In this document: in pieces, positions 8,032 through 16,790 of the stretch
Layout: every line of letters begins with the position of its first letter
Position numbering within the stretch: the first letter of the stretch is position 1
Assembly: GCF_001427125.1 (NCBI RefSeq)
Contig: NZ_LMGK01000002.1
Location: forward strand, 163,066-227,065
Length of the DNA stretch: 64,000 bases
Direction of reading: 5' to 3'
Source of the DNA: Pseudomonas sp. Root562
GTDB lineage: Bacteria; Pseudomonadota; Gammaproteobacteria; Pseudomonadales; Pseudomonadaceae
The notes under the pieces: generated by a model
What the model saw: only the letters and a program-made list of their open reading frames with translations
Database searches by the model: none
What the model was told of the DNA's origin: nothing
Made by a program: the position numbers and the translations under genes

Positions 8032-9562
8032 CGCCAGTGTGGTGATCCGCCCGCGCCCGACCTGGGAAGCCATGGACCTGGGCGTGCTGTTGAGCCAGCG
8101 CCATCGACGTCTGCTGATGATCAGTTGGGCGATCATCACCTTGCCGGTTTTTGCCCTGCTGAGCGGCTTGCTGTGGGAGTCGCCATCCCTTGCCGTGTTC
8201 ATTTTCTGGTGGCTGAAGCCGGCTTTCGAACGCCTGCCGCTGTACATCCTGTCCAAAGCCATATTTGGCGAAACACCCACCCTCAAACAAGCCCTATGCC
8301 AATGGCCACGGCTGCTCAAGCCGCAATTGCTGGCCAGCCTGACCTGGCGACGCTTTGGTATGAGCCGCAGCTTTGTGTTACCGGTGGTGCAACTCGAAGG
8401 CCTGAGCGCCGAAGCGAGACAGCAGCGCATTCATGTGCTGTTGCAGCGCGATGCCGGTGCGGCACGGTGGCTGACGCTGATTGGCGTGCATTTGGAAACT
8501 GCACTGTGGATCGGCCTGATGGTGCTGTTCTATCTGCTGTTGCCGCAACAGGTCGCACTCGACTGGAGCTGGCAATCGCTGATCGCCGCCGCCACCCAGG
8601 ACTGGCGCTGGCTGGAGCATCTGACCAATGCCTTCTACGCCCTGGTGCTGGTGGTGTGGGAACCGATCTATGTAGCTTGCGGCTTCAGCCTCTACCTCAA
8701 CCGCCGTACTGTATTGGAAGCCTGGGATATCGAACTGGTGTTCCGCCGTATGCGCCAGCGCTTGAACGGCGCTGCCATCGCGGTTTTGCTGGCAGTGATC
8801 CTGTTGCTCCCGACTGGACACGATGCCTGGGCCGACGCTGCGGTGGCAACGCCTGACAGTCCGCGCTTGCTGGAACAACCGCTGACCAGTCAGGCGTCCC
8901 GCGACAGCATCAAGGCGATCCTTGAGCAGCCGCCGTTCAAGAACAAGGAAACGGTGATCCGTTATCGCTTTGGCGACGACATCGACAGTGCCGAAACACC
9001 GGCTGACAACAACACGCCAGCCTGGTTGAAGGCACTGTTCGGGTTGTTTGACAGTCAGCGTTTCGGCGCACTGGCCACGCTGATCGAAGCCTTGCTGTGG
9101 GGCATCGTGGCCGCCGCCATTGGCTTGTTGATCTGGCATTACCGCGACCTGTTGCAGGCGTTTGTCAGTCGCCGTCCGAGCCTTGGCAAAAAAACCACGC
9201 GACCGACACCGCAACAGGCGTTCGGCCTGGATCTTGGCCGTGACACCTTGCCCGCCGACGTCGCCACCAGTGCCGAAAACCTCTGGCAGAGCCATCCCCG
9301 AGAAGCGCTGGGATTGCTCTACCGCGCCCTCCTCAGCCACCTGCTGCACGATTACGACATCGCGCTGAAAGCTGCCGACACCGAAGGCCAGGTGCTGGAA
9401 CGCATCGAACAACTGCAACAACCGGCGTTGTTGGCCTTCAGCAAAAAACTGACCGGGCATTGGCAGAACATGGCTTACGGGCATCGCTTGCCCGCCGCGC
9501 ATTTGCAGCATGAATTGTGTGATGGCTGGCGAGCATTGTTCGGCCCTGGAGCCGCGCATTGA
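8018..9562 (+). CDS. DUF4129 domain membrane protein
   Basis: A 514-residue protein starting at the ATG inside the end of the SpoIIM-like gene. It has several membrane spans in the first 260 residues, a large extracytoplasmic segment with LLEQPLTSQASRDSIKAILEQPP, another span (LIEALLWGIVAAAIGLLIWHY, about 355-375) and a cytoplasmic C-terminal DUF4129 domain containing ENLWQSHPREALGLLYRALLSHL. DUF4129 is usually found next to MoxR/DUF58 genes or fused to transglutaminase-like domains. It overlaps the DUF4350 gene by the TTGA junction. Likely a membrane component of the MoxR-dependent complex; molecular function is not known. Confidence 0.85.
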   Translation: MRLSDASVVIRPRPTWEAMDLGVLLSQRHRRLLMISWAIITLPVFALLSGLLWESPSLAVFIFWWLKPAFERLPLYILSKAIFGETPTLKQALCQWPRLLKPQLLASLTWRRFGMSRSFVLPVVQLEGLSAEARQQRIHVLLQRDAGAARWLTLIGVHLETALWIGLMVLFYLLLPQQVALDWSWQSLIAAATQDWRWLEHLTNAFYALVLVVWEPIYVACGFSLYLNRRTVLEAWDIELVFRRMRQRLNGAAIAVLLAVILLLPTGHDAWADAAVATPDSPRLLEQPLTSQASRDSIKAILEQPPFKNKETVIRYRFGDDIDSAETPADNNTPAWLKALFGLFDSQRFGALATLIEALLWGIVAAAIGLLIWHYRDLLQAFVSRRPSLGKKTTRPTPQQAFGLDLGRDTLPADVATSAENLWQSHPREALGLLYRALLSHLLHDYDIALKAADTEGQVLERIEQLQQPALLAFSKKLTGHWQNMAYGHRLPAAHLQHELCDGWRALFGPGAAH

Positions 9563-10728
9563 ACCGGCGCGGGTGGCTGATCACGTTCGGCATAGTCGTC
9601 GCGGTGCTGCTGGTCGCGCTGAGCGTGTATCTGTATTTCAAGGCCACGCCCTATCCGGCAGAAATCGATCATGGTCCATCGCCCGAGGCACAGGCCAATC
9701 CTTATCTGGCCGCCGAGCACTTTCTGCGCAAACAAGGCCTGGTCGTCGGCCATGCCAATAGCCTCGACGTTCTGCCGAGCCTGGAGCCGCATCAACACAG
9801 CCTGCTGTTACTGGGCGATCGCTACAACATGACGCCACGGCAGATTGATCAATTGATGAACTGGACCCGTGCCGGAGGGCGCCTGTTGTTCGTCGCCCAG
9901 TCGCTGTGGGATGAAAAGGTCGGGCAAAGCAATGATTTGTTGCTCGACCGGGTACAACTGCATCAGTCCCTGAGCAAGGACCTCAAGGACCCGCCGCCGG
10001 CCGATGGCGAAAAAGATCCTTATCCGCAACTGACCAAGCTCTACCTGGAAAACGAAGACGCCCCGGCGTATGCCGGCTTCGACACGGCCTTCCATCTCGA
10101 AGACCCGAAGAATCTCGCCCAGGCCTGGGCCAACAGCGGCAAGGCCACACACATGATGCAACTCAACCACGGGCTCGGCTCGATCATTGTGGTGACCGAC
10201 GCCGACTTGTGGAAAACCCCGGCGATCGATCAGTACGACAACGCCTGGTTGTTGTGGTACCTGACCGCGGATACCGATGTGACCCTGTTGTTCAACACCG
10301 ATCACGACAGTTTATGGACGTTGTTGCTGCGTTATTTCCCCCAAGCGCTGGTTGCCTTGCTTGCGCTGATTGCCCTGGGGCTCTGGCATGTCGGTGTGCG
10401 CCACGGGCCATTGCAGGAGCCGACACCGAAAGCACGCCGACAATTGCTCGAGCACCTGCGCGCCAGTGCCGATTTCATGTTGCGACGCAACGGCCAGCAG
10501 AGCCTGCTGCAAACGTTGCAACAAGACATTCTGCGCCGGGTCCGACGACGCCATCCCGGCTATGACCAACTCGGCGTTGCCGAACAATGGCTGCTGCTCT
10601 CACGCCTGACCGGCCAGCCCACACGTGCTATCAGCCAGGCCATGAGCCCACGGAAGAAGCAGCGACTTTCCAGTGCAGAATTCAGCCGCCAGGTCGCCCA
10701 TCTGCAAACCTTGAGGAACGCGTTATGA
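9559..10728 (+). CDS. DUF4350 domain membrane protein
   Basis: A 389-residue protein with a TTG start overlapping the previous stop. An N-terminal membrane anchor (TFGIVVAVLLVALSVYLYF) is followed by an extracytoplasmic DUF4350 domain with a Rossmann-like, DUF4159/GATase-like look (PYLAAEHFLRKQGL, SLLLLGDRYNMTPRQIDQLMNW, GRLLFVA). A second membrane span lies near residue 265 (YFPQALVALLALIALGLWHVG), then a cytoplasmic helical tail. It probably senses or binds an envelope ligand and passes this to the MoxR ATPase encoded next, with which its stop overlaps (ATGA). The ligand is unknown. Confidence 0.83.
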   Translation: MNRRGWLITFGIVVAVLLVALSVYLYFKATPYPAEIDHGPSPEAQANPYLAAEHFLRKQGLVVGHANSLDVLPSLEPHQHSLLLLGDRYNMTPRQIDQLMNWTRAGGRLLFVAQSLWDEKVGQSNDLLLDRVQLHQSLSKDLKDPPPADGEKDPYPQLTKLYLENEDAPAYAGFDTAFHLEDPKNLAQAWANSGKATHMMQLNHGLGSIIVVTDADLWKTPAIDQYDNAWLLWYLTADTDVTLLFNTDHDSLWTLLLRYFPQALVALLALIALGLWHVGVRHGPLQEPTPKARRQLLEHLRASADFMLRRNGQQSLLQTLQQDILRRVRRRHPGYDQLGVAEQWLLLSRLTGQPTRAISQAMSPRKKQRLSSAEFSRQVAHLQTLRNAL

Positions 10729-11726
10729 GTGAACCGATCGAGCCCGACGCACCCAGCCATGCCGCTCAACAACGACAGCGCGCCAGCCAGTTGGCTCAGG
10801 CGATACGCGTCGAACTGCAAAAAGCCGTGATCGGCCAGGACAGCGTTATTGACGATGTGCTCACGGCGCTGATTGCCGGGGGGCACGTGTTGCTCGAAGG
10901 CGTGCCGGGGCTGGGCAAGACCTTGCTGGTGCGGGCGCTGGCACGCTGTTTCGGTGGGGAATTTGCACGCATTCAGTTCACCCCGGACTTGATGCCCAGC
11001 GACGTCACCGGGCATGCGGTGTACGACCTTCAGACCGAGCAGTTCAAACTGCGCAAAGGGCCGCTGTTCACCAACCTGCTGCTGGCCGACGAGATCAATC
11101 GTGCCCCGGCGAAAACCCAGGCCGCACTGCTTGAGGCCATGCAGGAGCGGCAAGTCACGCTTGAAGGCCGCGCCCTGCCGATCGCGCAACCGTTCATGGT
11201 GCTTGCCACGCAAAACCCCATCGAACAGGAAGGCACTTACCCGTTACCGGAAGCCGAGCTGGATCGCTTCATGCTCAAGGTGCGCATGGACTACCCCGAC
11301 GCCGAACAGGAGTTGAACATGGTGCGTCAGGTCAGCCGTTCGACCCGCGCCGACATGCTCGATGTGCAACCGCTGCGCACGGTGCTGCAAGCCAAGGACG
11401 TGCTGGCGCTGCAACGCATCGCCAGCGACTTGCCACTGGACGACCAGGTGCTCGACTACGCCGTCCGCGTGGCCCGCACCAGCCGCAGCTGGCCGGGCCT
11501 GACCCTTGGCGCCGGGCCTCGGGCTTCCATCGCCCTGGTGCGCTGCGCCAGGGCGCGGGCCTTGTTGCGCGGCGGCGAATTCGTGATTCCGGATGACATA
11601 AAAGGTTGTGCCCTGGCGGTGCTGCGCCATCGCGTGCGCATCGCCCCGGAGCTGGATATCGAGGGTCTGGAGGTCGATCAGGTGTTGCGACAATTACTCG
11701 ACCAAGTTCCGGCGCCGCGCCTGTGA
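10725..11726 (+). CDS. MoxR-family AAA+ ATPase
   Basis: A 333-residue cytoplasmic AAA+ ATPase of the MoxR family, thought to act as a chaperone that inserts metals or activates von Willebrand A-domain partners. Walker A is GVPGLGKT, Walker B is LLADEINRAP, sensor 1 is ATQNPIEQEGTYPLPEAELDRF, and the lid region contains GPRASIALVRCARARALL. The start is the ATG overlapping the DUF4350 stop. It is followed by an overlapping DUF58 gene, the usual VWA-like partner of MoxR. The gene order here is a recognised but functionally obscure MoxR neighbourhood. Confidence 0.95.
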   Translation: MSEPIEPDAPSHAAQQRQRASQLAQAIRVELQKAVIGQDSVIDDVLTALIAGGHVLLEGVPGLGKTLLVRALARCFGGEFARIQFTPDLMPSDVTGHAVYDLQTEQFKLRKGPLFTNLLLADEINRAPAKTQAALLEAMQERQVTLEGRALPIAQPFMVLATQNPIEQEGTYPLPEAELDRFMLKVRMDYPDAEQELNMVRQVSRSTRADMLDVQPLRTVLQAKDVLALQRIASDLPLDDQVLDYAVRVARTSRSWPGLTLGAGPRASIALVRCARARALLRGGEFVIPDDIKGCALAVLRHRVRIAPELDIEGLEVDQVLRQLLDQVPAPRL

Positions 11727-13054
11727 AACCAAGTCGCCTGCTGTTGCTATGGCTGGGTGTGCTGCTGGCCATCGGCATCGTGCTGGGCGCGTTGCAGGCG
11801 CTGGATGTTGCGTTGCCGGCATCTGTGTCGCGAATCAACTGGGGCCTGCTGCTGGCGCTACTGGCCCTGGCGTTGCTCGATGCCATTCGCCTCAAGCGAC
11901 TGCCCTCCCCACGGATCACACGACAGATGCCCGGCAGCCTGGCACTCGGTCGCTGGAGCGAAGTGCGACTGACGGTCGAACACGACTTCGCCCAACCGCT
12001 GGACATACGCCTGTTCGACCACGTGCCGCCAGGCCTGTGCTTCGAAAACCTGCCACTGGCGGTGGCGCTGCAACCCGGCCTGCAAAGTGTTATGGCTTAT
12101 CGTCTGCGTCCGGTCAGCCGCGGCCACTTCAGTTTCGAACGCTGCGAAGTCAACCTGCCTGGCCCCCTGGGCCTGTGGTCAGACAAACGCCTGCTGAAGC
12201 TGACCGATCACACCCGTGTCTATCCCGACTTCGCCCGCCTCTACGGCGGTCAACTGTTGGCGGTGGATAACTGGCTGAGCCAACTCGGCGTGCGCCAGCG
12301 ACAACGCCGGGGGCTGGGTCTGGAGTTTCATCAGTTGCGCGAATTTCGCGAGGGCGACAGCCTGCGCCAGATCGACTGGAAAGCCACCGCCCGGCAGCGC
12401 ACCCCGATTGCCCGGGAATACCAGGACGAGCGCGACCAACAAATCATCTTCATGCTCGACTGCGGCCGCCGCATGCGCAGTCAGGATGATGAGTTGTCGC
12501 ACTTCGATCACGCGCTCAACGCCTGCCTGCTGCTCAGTTATGTCGCATTGCGCCAGGGTGATGCGGTCGGTCTCAGTACGTTCGCCAGCGACACACCGCG
12601 CTACCTCGCACCGGTCAAAGGCACCGGGCAACTCAACACATTGCTCAACAGCGTGTATGACCTGAACAGCAGCCAACGCAGTGCCGACTATCAAGCCGCC
12701 GCCACGCAATTGCTGGCGCGGCAAAAACGCCGCGCGCTGGTGGTGCTGCTGACCAATCTGCGCGATGAGGACGATGAAGAGCTGCTAACGGCCGTCAAAC
12801 GCCTGGGCCAACAGCATCGCGTGCTGATCGCCAGTTTGCGCGAAGACCTGCTCGATAACCTGCGCGAAACACCGGTGCAGACCTTGCCCGAAGCCCTGGC
12901 TTATTGCGGCACGGTGAACTATTTGAATGCACGGGCTGAACTTCACGAACGGTTGAGCGCTCATGGCGTGCCAGTGCTGGATACACGGCCGGGGCAATTG
13001 GGGACGCAATTGGTGACGCAATATTTGAGCTGGAAGCGTGGCGGCAGCACTTAG
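11723..13054 (+). CDS. DUF58 (VWA-like) protein, partner of MoxR
   Basis: A 443-residue protein with a GTG start overlapping the MoxR stop. Two membrane spans at the N-terminus (LLLLWLGVLLAIGIVLGAL and LLLALLALALLDAI) precede a beta-rich region and the DUF58 signature EFHQLREFREGDSLRQIDWKATAR near residues 205-230. A VWA-like fold follows, with IIFMLDCGRRM and LVVLLTNLRDEDDEE. DUF58 proteins are the commonest MoxR partners. It is the last gene of the operon; a short inverted repeat just after the stop probably ends transcription. Confidence 0.92.
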   Translation: MKPSRLLLLWLGVLLAIGIVLGALQALDVALPASVSRINWGLLLALLALALLDAIRLKRLPSPRITRQMPGSLALGRWSEVRLTVEHDFAQPLDIRLFDHVPPGLCFENLPLAVALQPGLQSVMAYRLRPVSRGHFSFERCEVNLPGPLGLWSDKRLLKLTDHTRVYPDFARLYGGQLLAVDNWLSQLGVRQRQRRGLGLEFHQLREFREGDSLRQIDWKATARQRTPIAREYQDERDQQIIFMLDCGRRMRSQDDELSHFDHALNACLLLSYVALRQGDAVGLSTFASDTPRYLAPVKGTGQLNTLLNSVYDLNSSQRSADYQAAATQLLARQKRRALVVLLTNLRDEDDEELLTAVKRLGQQHRVLIASLREDLLDNLRETPVQTLPEALAYCGTVNYLNARAELHERLSAHGVPVLDTRPGQLGTQLVTQYLSWKRGGST

Positions 13055-13056
13055 GC

Positions 13057-13085
13057 GCAAAAGACCGCCGTCAGCGATCTTTTGC
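13057..13085. terminator. Hairpin between convergent DUF58 and PilZ genes
   Basis: Arms GCAAAAGA and TCTTTTGC (8 bp) lie between two converging genes only 35 bp apart. A/T runs at both sides fit a two-way terminator, though the loop is long (13 nt). Confidence 0.6.
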
Positions 13086-13089
13086 TTTA

Positions 13090-13449
13090 TCAGGCCGAGG
13101 CCGGCAGTGGCAGAAAACTGAAATACTGCCTTAACGCCTCCACCAGTTGCCCATATTCAGGCGGTGCCCGCTGCAGACTGAACCCGGCGTCATAGTGGTG
13201 AGGCGTCGCGTCTTCGTGGCACCACAAGCAACACGCCCGCAAGTCAATGACCTGCTGGATGCCGCCGCTGGCGGGGATTTTAAGGCGCAGTTCAAAGTCA
13301 GCACCGATCATCATCGGCAACTGACTGATGAGCATCAGTCCATCTTCGGAGACATTGCCCAGAAAACCGATGGGCTTGTCCGTAATGCTGTTGAACACTT
13401 TCAGGAAATACGGCAGTTGATGCCGCTCGATCCGGCGGTCAGTAAACAT
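13090..13449 (-). CDS. PilZ-domain protein
   Basis: A 119-residue single-domain PilZ protein, the commonest class of c-di-GMP receptor. Both ligand motifs are present: RRIERH at the N-terminus (RxxxR) and NVSEDG near residue 32 ((D/N)xSxxG). The start is the ATG directly before FTDRRIERHQ; no clear Shine-Dalgarno is seen, and a TTG start 27 codons upstream is possible but adds residues unlike the family. It sits in a window with a diguanylate cyclase and BifA, but its target is not evident. It may be co-transcribed with the TPR-like lipoprotein gene upstream (gap 244 bp). Confidence 0.85.
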   Translation of the reverse strand: MFTDRRIERHQLPYFLKVFNSITDKPIGFLGNVSEDGLMLISQLPMMIGADFELRLKIPASGGIQQVIDLRACCLWCHEDATPHHYDAGFSLQRAPPEYGQLVEALRQYFSFLPLPASA

Positions 13450-13610
13450 GCTGAATTCGCTACGCAAGGCCCTTAAGCAGAGCCGCACTAATGCTTCGGA
13501 ACGGACCTGCCGGTGGAACTGAAGTGGCAAGACGGCCCGCTCTCCCCGATCCTGGTGCGACAGTCAATAAACCGCTATCGCTTACTCCTGCCAATCACAG
13601 GTGTCACGAT

Positions 13611-13634
13611 GGTTTAGAGAGAACGCTCTAAACC
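13611..13634. repeat. Perfect 9-bp inverted repeat
   Basis: GGTTTAGAG and CTCTAAACC separated by 6 nt, lying between the lipoprotein gene stop and the PilZ gene start on the minus strand. There is no adjacent T-run on either side, so it reads better as an operator or RNA hairpin than a terminator. Confidence 0.5.
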
Positions 13635-13693
13635 GGTCTATTCGACTATAGCTCACCACCGCCGGTCGGCCAGCTATTGAATGACAACCTGCA

Positions 13694-14077
13694 TCAGAAC
13701 TGCGTCGGGCGTATTGCCGCGGCACTGCGGGTCGGGTAATGGCCCAGGCTCTGCAAGGTTTCCAGGCGGGCGCGGGCGCGATAGGCGTATTCGCTTTGCG
13801 GATACGAGGCGATGATGAATTGGTAAGTCTGGGCCGCATCGATAAACATCTTTTGCCGTTCCAGGCACTGGCCGCGCATCATCGACACTTCCGGCCATAC
13901 ATAAGGCCGCGCCCGGCTGGCGCGCTCGACTTTGGACAATTCGAGCATGACTTGCTCGCAATTGCCCCGCTCATAGGCACTGTAGGCAAGATTCAAATGA
14001 TGGTTCATCGAGAAACGGGTGCAGCCCGTGACACTGAGGACACTGATGGCAAGGGCGGCAATGAGCACGAATCGCAT
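13694..14077 (-). CDS. Small lipoprotein with TPR-like helices
   Basis: A 127-residue predicted lipoprotein. The signal peptide RFVLIAALAISVLSVTGC ends in a clear lipobox (VTGC). The mature part reads as two to three TPR-like helical hairpins (HHLNLAYSAYERGNCEQVMLEL, MFIDAAQTYQFIIASYPQSEYAYRARARLETL), similar to YbgF/BamD-type scaffolds but shorter. The ATG has AGGAG upstream. It is divergent from pykA. Likely an outer-membrane or periplasmic scaffold; partner unknown. Confidence 0.82.
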   Translation of the reverse strand: MRFVLIAALAISVLSVTGCTRFSMNHHLNLAYSAYERGNCEQVMLELSKVERASRARPYVWPEVSMMRGQCLERQKMFIDAAQTYQFIIASYPQSEYAYRARARLETLQSLGHYPTRSAAAIRPTQF

Positions 14078-14249
14078 GGGGGGATCTCCTGTCTTGAACG
14101 CTGTATCGACCCGTGAGCGGAAATCTTCAGGCTGCCAGGCGCAAAGTTGTCCGGTTCAATAAAGAAAGCGATAAGTAGTGCAAACGAACAATGACTACAA
14201 CTTCGCAGCATAGTAGCCTCACCCAGCGCTTGAACTCAGGAGTCTTTGC

Positions 14250-15701
14250 ATGTCCGTCCGTCGTACCAAAATCGTCGCTACCCTTGGCCCGGCCAGTAAC
14301 TCGCCGGAAGTTCTCGAACAGCTGATTCTGGCTGGCCTGGACGTCGCCCGTCTGAACTTCTCCCACGGCACCCCCGACGAGCATAAGGCTCGCGCCAAGC
14401 TGGTGCGTGACCTGGCAGCCAAGCACGGTCGCTTCGTCGCCCTGCTGGGTGACCTGCAAGGCCCGAAAATCCGTATCGCCAAATTCGCCAACAAGAAGAT
14501 CGAGCTGAAGATCGGTGATCAATTCACCTTCTCCACCAGCCATCCTCTTACCGAAGGCAACCAGCAAGTGGTCGGCATCGACTACCCGGACCTGGTCAAG
14601 GACTGTGGCGTGGGCGACGAGCTGCTGCTCGATGACGGTCGCGTGGTGATGCGCGTCGATACCGCCACGGCCACCGAACTGAACTGCACCGTGACCATCG
14701 GCGGCCCGCTGTCCGATCACAAAGGCATCAACCGTCGCGGTGGCGGCCTGACTGCCCCGGCCCTGACGGAAAAAGACAAGGCTGACATCAAGCTCGCTGC
14801 GGAAATGCAAGTCGACTACCTCGCGGTGTCCTTCCCGCGTGACGCCGCCGACATGGAATACGCCCGTCAACTGCGCGACGAAGCTGGCGGCACCGCCTGG
14901 CTGGTGGCGAAGATCGAACGCGCCGAAGCCGTGGCCGACGACGAAACCCTCGATGGCCTGATCAAGGCATCCGACGCCGTGATGGTGGCCCGTGGTGACC
15001 TGGGTGTGGAAATCGGCGACGCCGAGCTGGTGGGCATTCAGAAGAAAATCATTCTGCACGCACGCCGCCACAACAAGGCCGTGATCGTCGCGACCCAGAT
15101 GATGGAGTCGATGATCCAGAACCCGATGCCGACCCGCGCCGAAGTGTCCGACGTAGCCAACGCCGTGCTGGACTACACCGACGCCGTAATGTTGTCGGCT
15201 GAAAGTGCTGCCGGCCTGTATCCGCTCGAAGCGGTACAAGCGATGGCACGCATCTGTGTCGGCGCTGAAAAGCATCCGACCAGCAAAACCTCCAGCCACC
15301 GCATCGGCAAGGAATTCACCCGCTGCGACGAAAGCATTGCGCTGGCGACCATGTACACCGCCAACCACTTCCCGGGCGTGAAGGCGATCATCGCATTGAC
15401 CGAAAGTGGTTATACCCCGCTGATCATGTCGCGCATCCGTTCCTCGGTGCCGATCTACGCGTTCACCCCGCACCGCGAAGCCCAGGCCCGCGCGGCGATG
15501 TTCCGTGGCGTGTACACCATCCCGTTCGATCCGGCTTCGCTGGCACCGAACGAAGTCAGCCAGAAGGCGATCGACGAGCTGGTCAAACGCGGCGTCGTGG
15601 AAAAAGGCGACTGGGTCATCCTGACCAAGGGCGACAGCTACCACACCACCGGTGGCACCAACGGCATGAAGATCCTGCACGTTGGCGACCCGATGGTCTG
15701 A
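14250..15701 (+). CDS. pykA: Pyruvate kinase (type II)
   Basis: Converts phosphoenolpyruvate and ADP to pyruvate and ATP. The 483-residue protein starts VRRTKIVATLGPASNS and contains ARLNFSHG, the active-site region AWLVAKIERAEA (catalytic Lys, metal-binding Glu) and MVARGDLGVEIG, followed by the ATQMMESM motif. The C-terminal allosteric domain ends with TTGGTNGMKILHVGDP. CAGGAG lies 7 nt before the ATG. It is monocistronic with a strong terminator. Length and motifs fit PykA of pseudomonads rather than the PykF type. Confidence 0.96.
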   Translation: MSVRRTKIVATLGPASNSPEVLEQLILAGLDVARLNFSHGTPDEHKARAKLVRDLAAKHGRFVALLGDLQGPKIRIAKFANKKIELKIGDQFTFSTSHPLTEGNQQVVGIDYPDLVKDCGVGDELLLDDGRVVMRVDTATATELNCTVTIGGPLSDHKGINRRGGGLTAPALTEKDKADIKLAAEMQVDYLAVSFPRDAADMEYARQLRDEAGGTAWLVAKIERAEAVADDETLDGLIKASDAVMVARGDLGVEIGDAELVGIQKKIILHARRHNKAVIVATQMMESMIQNPMPTRAEVSDVANAVLDYTDAVMLSAESAAGLYPLEAVQAMARICVGAEKHPTSKTSSHRIGKEFTRCDESIALATMYTANHFPGVKAIIALTESGYTPLIMSRIRSSVPIYAFTPHREAQARAAMFRGVYTIPFDPASLAPNEVSQKAIDELVKRGVVEKGDWVILTKGDSYHTTGGTNGMKILHVGDPMV

Positions 15702-15721
15702 GTGACCGAGCGCTGAAAAAC

Positions 15722-15754
15722 AAAAGCCCCGCCATGAGAATGGCGGGGCTTTTT
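15722..15754 (+). terminator. pykA terminator
   Basis: AAAAGCCCCGCCA pairs with TGGCGGGGCTTTT around a 6-nt loop, followed by a T-run. A strong intrinsic terminator. Confidence 0.95.
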
Positions 15755-15854
15755 GTTTGCTGATCCAAAGGTTGAGTTGTCAGGGCTGGCGATGGAGCAG
15801 GTACTGTCAGCGAAGGTTTAGTGCCGCTTGATAAATCCGGTCAACGTCTGCGGC

Positions 15855-16790
15855 TCAACCACGTGGCAGGAACACATCGGCCAGCAGTTGATTGCGCGGC
15901 AATCCCGCCAGGTACAAGCGCCGGGCAAAGGCGTCGACGCTGTCCGGCGCTCCGCAGAGCAGGGCCAGGGTTTGCCGCGAAACAAGCCGCAGTTGCGCCA
16001 GCGCCGCGGGTAATCCGGCCGGGGTCCAGAGCTCGATGCTCAGGTTCGGGCGGCTGGCCGCCATGGCCTGCAGAGGCTTGGCCAGATAATGCTCGTCGGC
16101 GTCATGGGCCAGATGAATGACGCGGATTTCGCCTTGGTGATCCTGACGCAGAGCTTCGCGCAGCACACCAAACAACGGTCCCAAGCCAGTGCCGGCGGCC
16201 ATCAGCCACAGCGGTCGCGTGTGCCAATCGGGGTCATAATGCAGCGCCCCGCCGCGCAATTCGCCGAGGCGCAGCGGATCGCCGATTTTCAACTGACGTG
16301 CTGCATCGCTGAACTCACCCGGCAGGCGACAATCGAGGTGAAATTCGAGAAACCGGTCATCCTCGGGCAGGCTGGCGAGGGAGTATGGCCGCGCCACATT
16401 ACCCGCCCACAACACCAGGTGCTGCCCGGCGCTATAACGCAATGGCCGCTGCGGGATCAGGCGCAAGCGCAGTACGTTGGGGCTCAACCAGTCGAGCGCC
16501 GCGACCTCGGCCGGGCGCCCATCCTGCTGCGGGTCGAAGGTGTGCACCTGCAAGTCCTCGACCACCTGGCACTGGCACGCCAGACGCCAACCTTGCTGGC
16601 GTTGCTGCGCGCTCAAGGCATCGGGGCGGCTATCGCTCGGCAAGCCTTGCACGCACTGCACCAGGCACGCATGGCAACTGCCGGCGCGACAGCTATAGGG
16701 CACCGCCACGCCGTTCTGATTCAGTGCATCAAGCAGATTACTGCCCGCCGCCACCGACCACTGGCGATCACCGACACGTAATTCAGGCAT
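15855..16790 (-). CDS. Ferredoxin-type oxidoreductase with [2Fe-2S] and FNR domains
   Basis: A 311-residue electron-transfer reductase. The N-terminal plant-type ferredoxin domain has the cluster motif CRAGSCHACLVQC with the fourth Cys in LACQC. It is followed by an FNR-type FAD domain (RPYSLASLPEDDRFLEFHL) and an NAD(P)-binding domain (LMAAGTGLGPLFGVLREAL). The ATG overlaps the end of the upstream diguanylate cyclase gene by 8 bp, so the two are translationally coupled. No oxygenase subunit is nearby, so its electron acceptor is unknown. I recall the same reductase/cyclase pair in P. aeruginosa. Confidence 0.88.
   Translation of the reverse strand: MPELRVGDRQWSVAAGSNLLDALNQNGVAVPYSCRAGSCHACLVQCVQGLPSDSRPDALSAQQRQQGWRLACQCQVVEDLQVHTFDPQQDGRPAEVAALDWLSPNVLRLRLIPQRPLRYSAGQHLVLWAGNVARPYSLASLPEDDRFLEFHLDCRLPGEFSDAARQLKIGDPLRLGELRGGALHYDPDWHTRPLWLMAAGTGLGPLFGVLREALRQDHQGEIRVIHLAHDADEHYLAKPLQAMAASRPNLSIELWTPAGLPAALAQLRLVSRQTLALLCGAPDSVDAFARRLYLAGLPRNQLLADVFLPRG

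Noticed and set aside
6817..8430. 537-codon minus-strand frame over the RDD/SpoIIM genes
   Set aside because: It spans three real overlapping genes on the other strand; the amino-acid make-up is Gln/Arg/Ala shadow-like.
14127..15680. 517-codon minus-strand frame over pykA
   Set aside because: It is a shadow of the highly biased pykA codons, with no recognisable domain.
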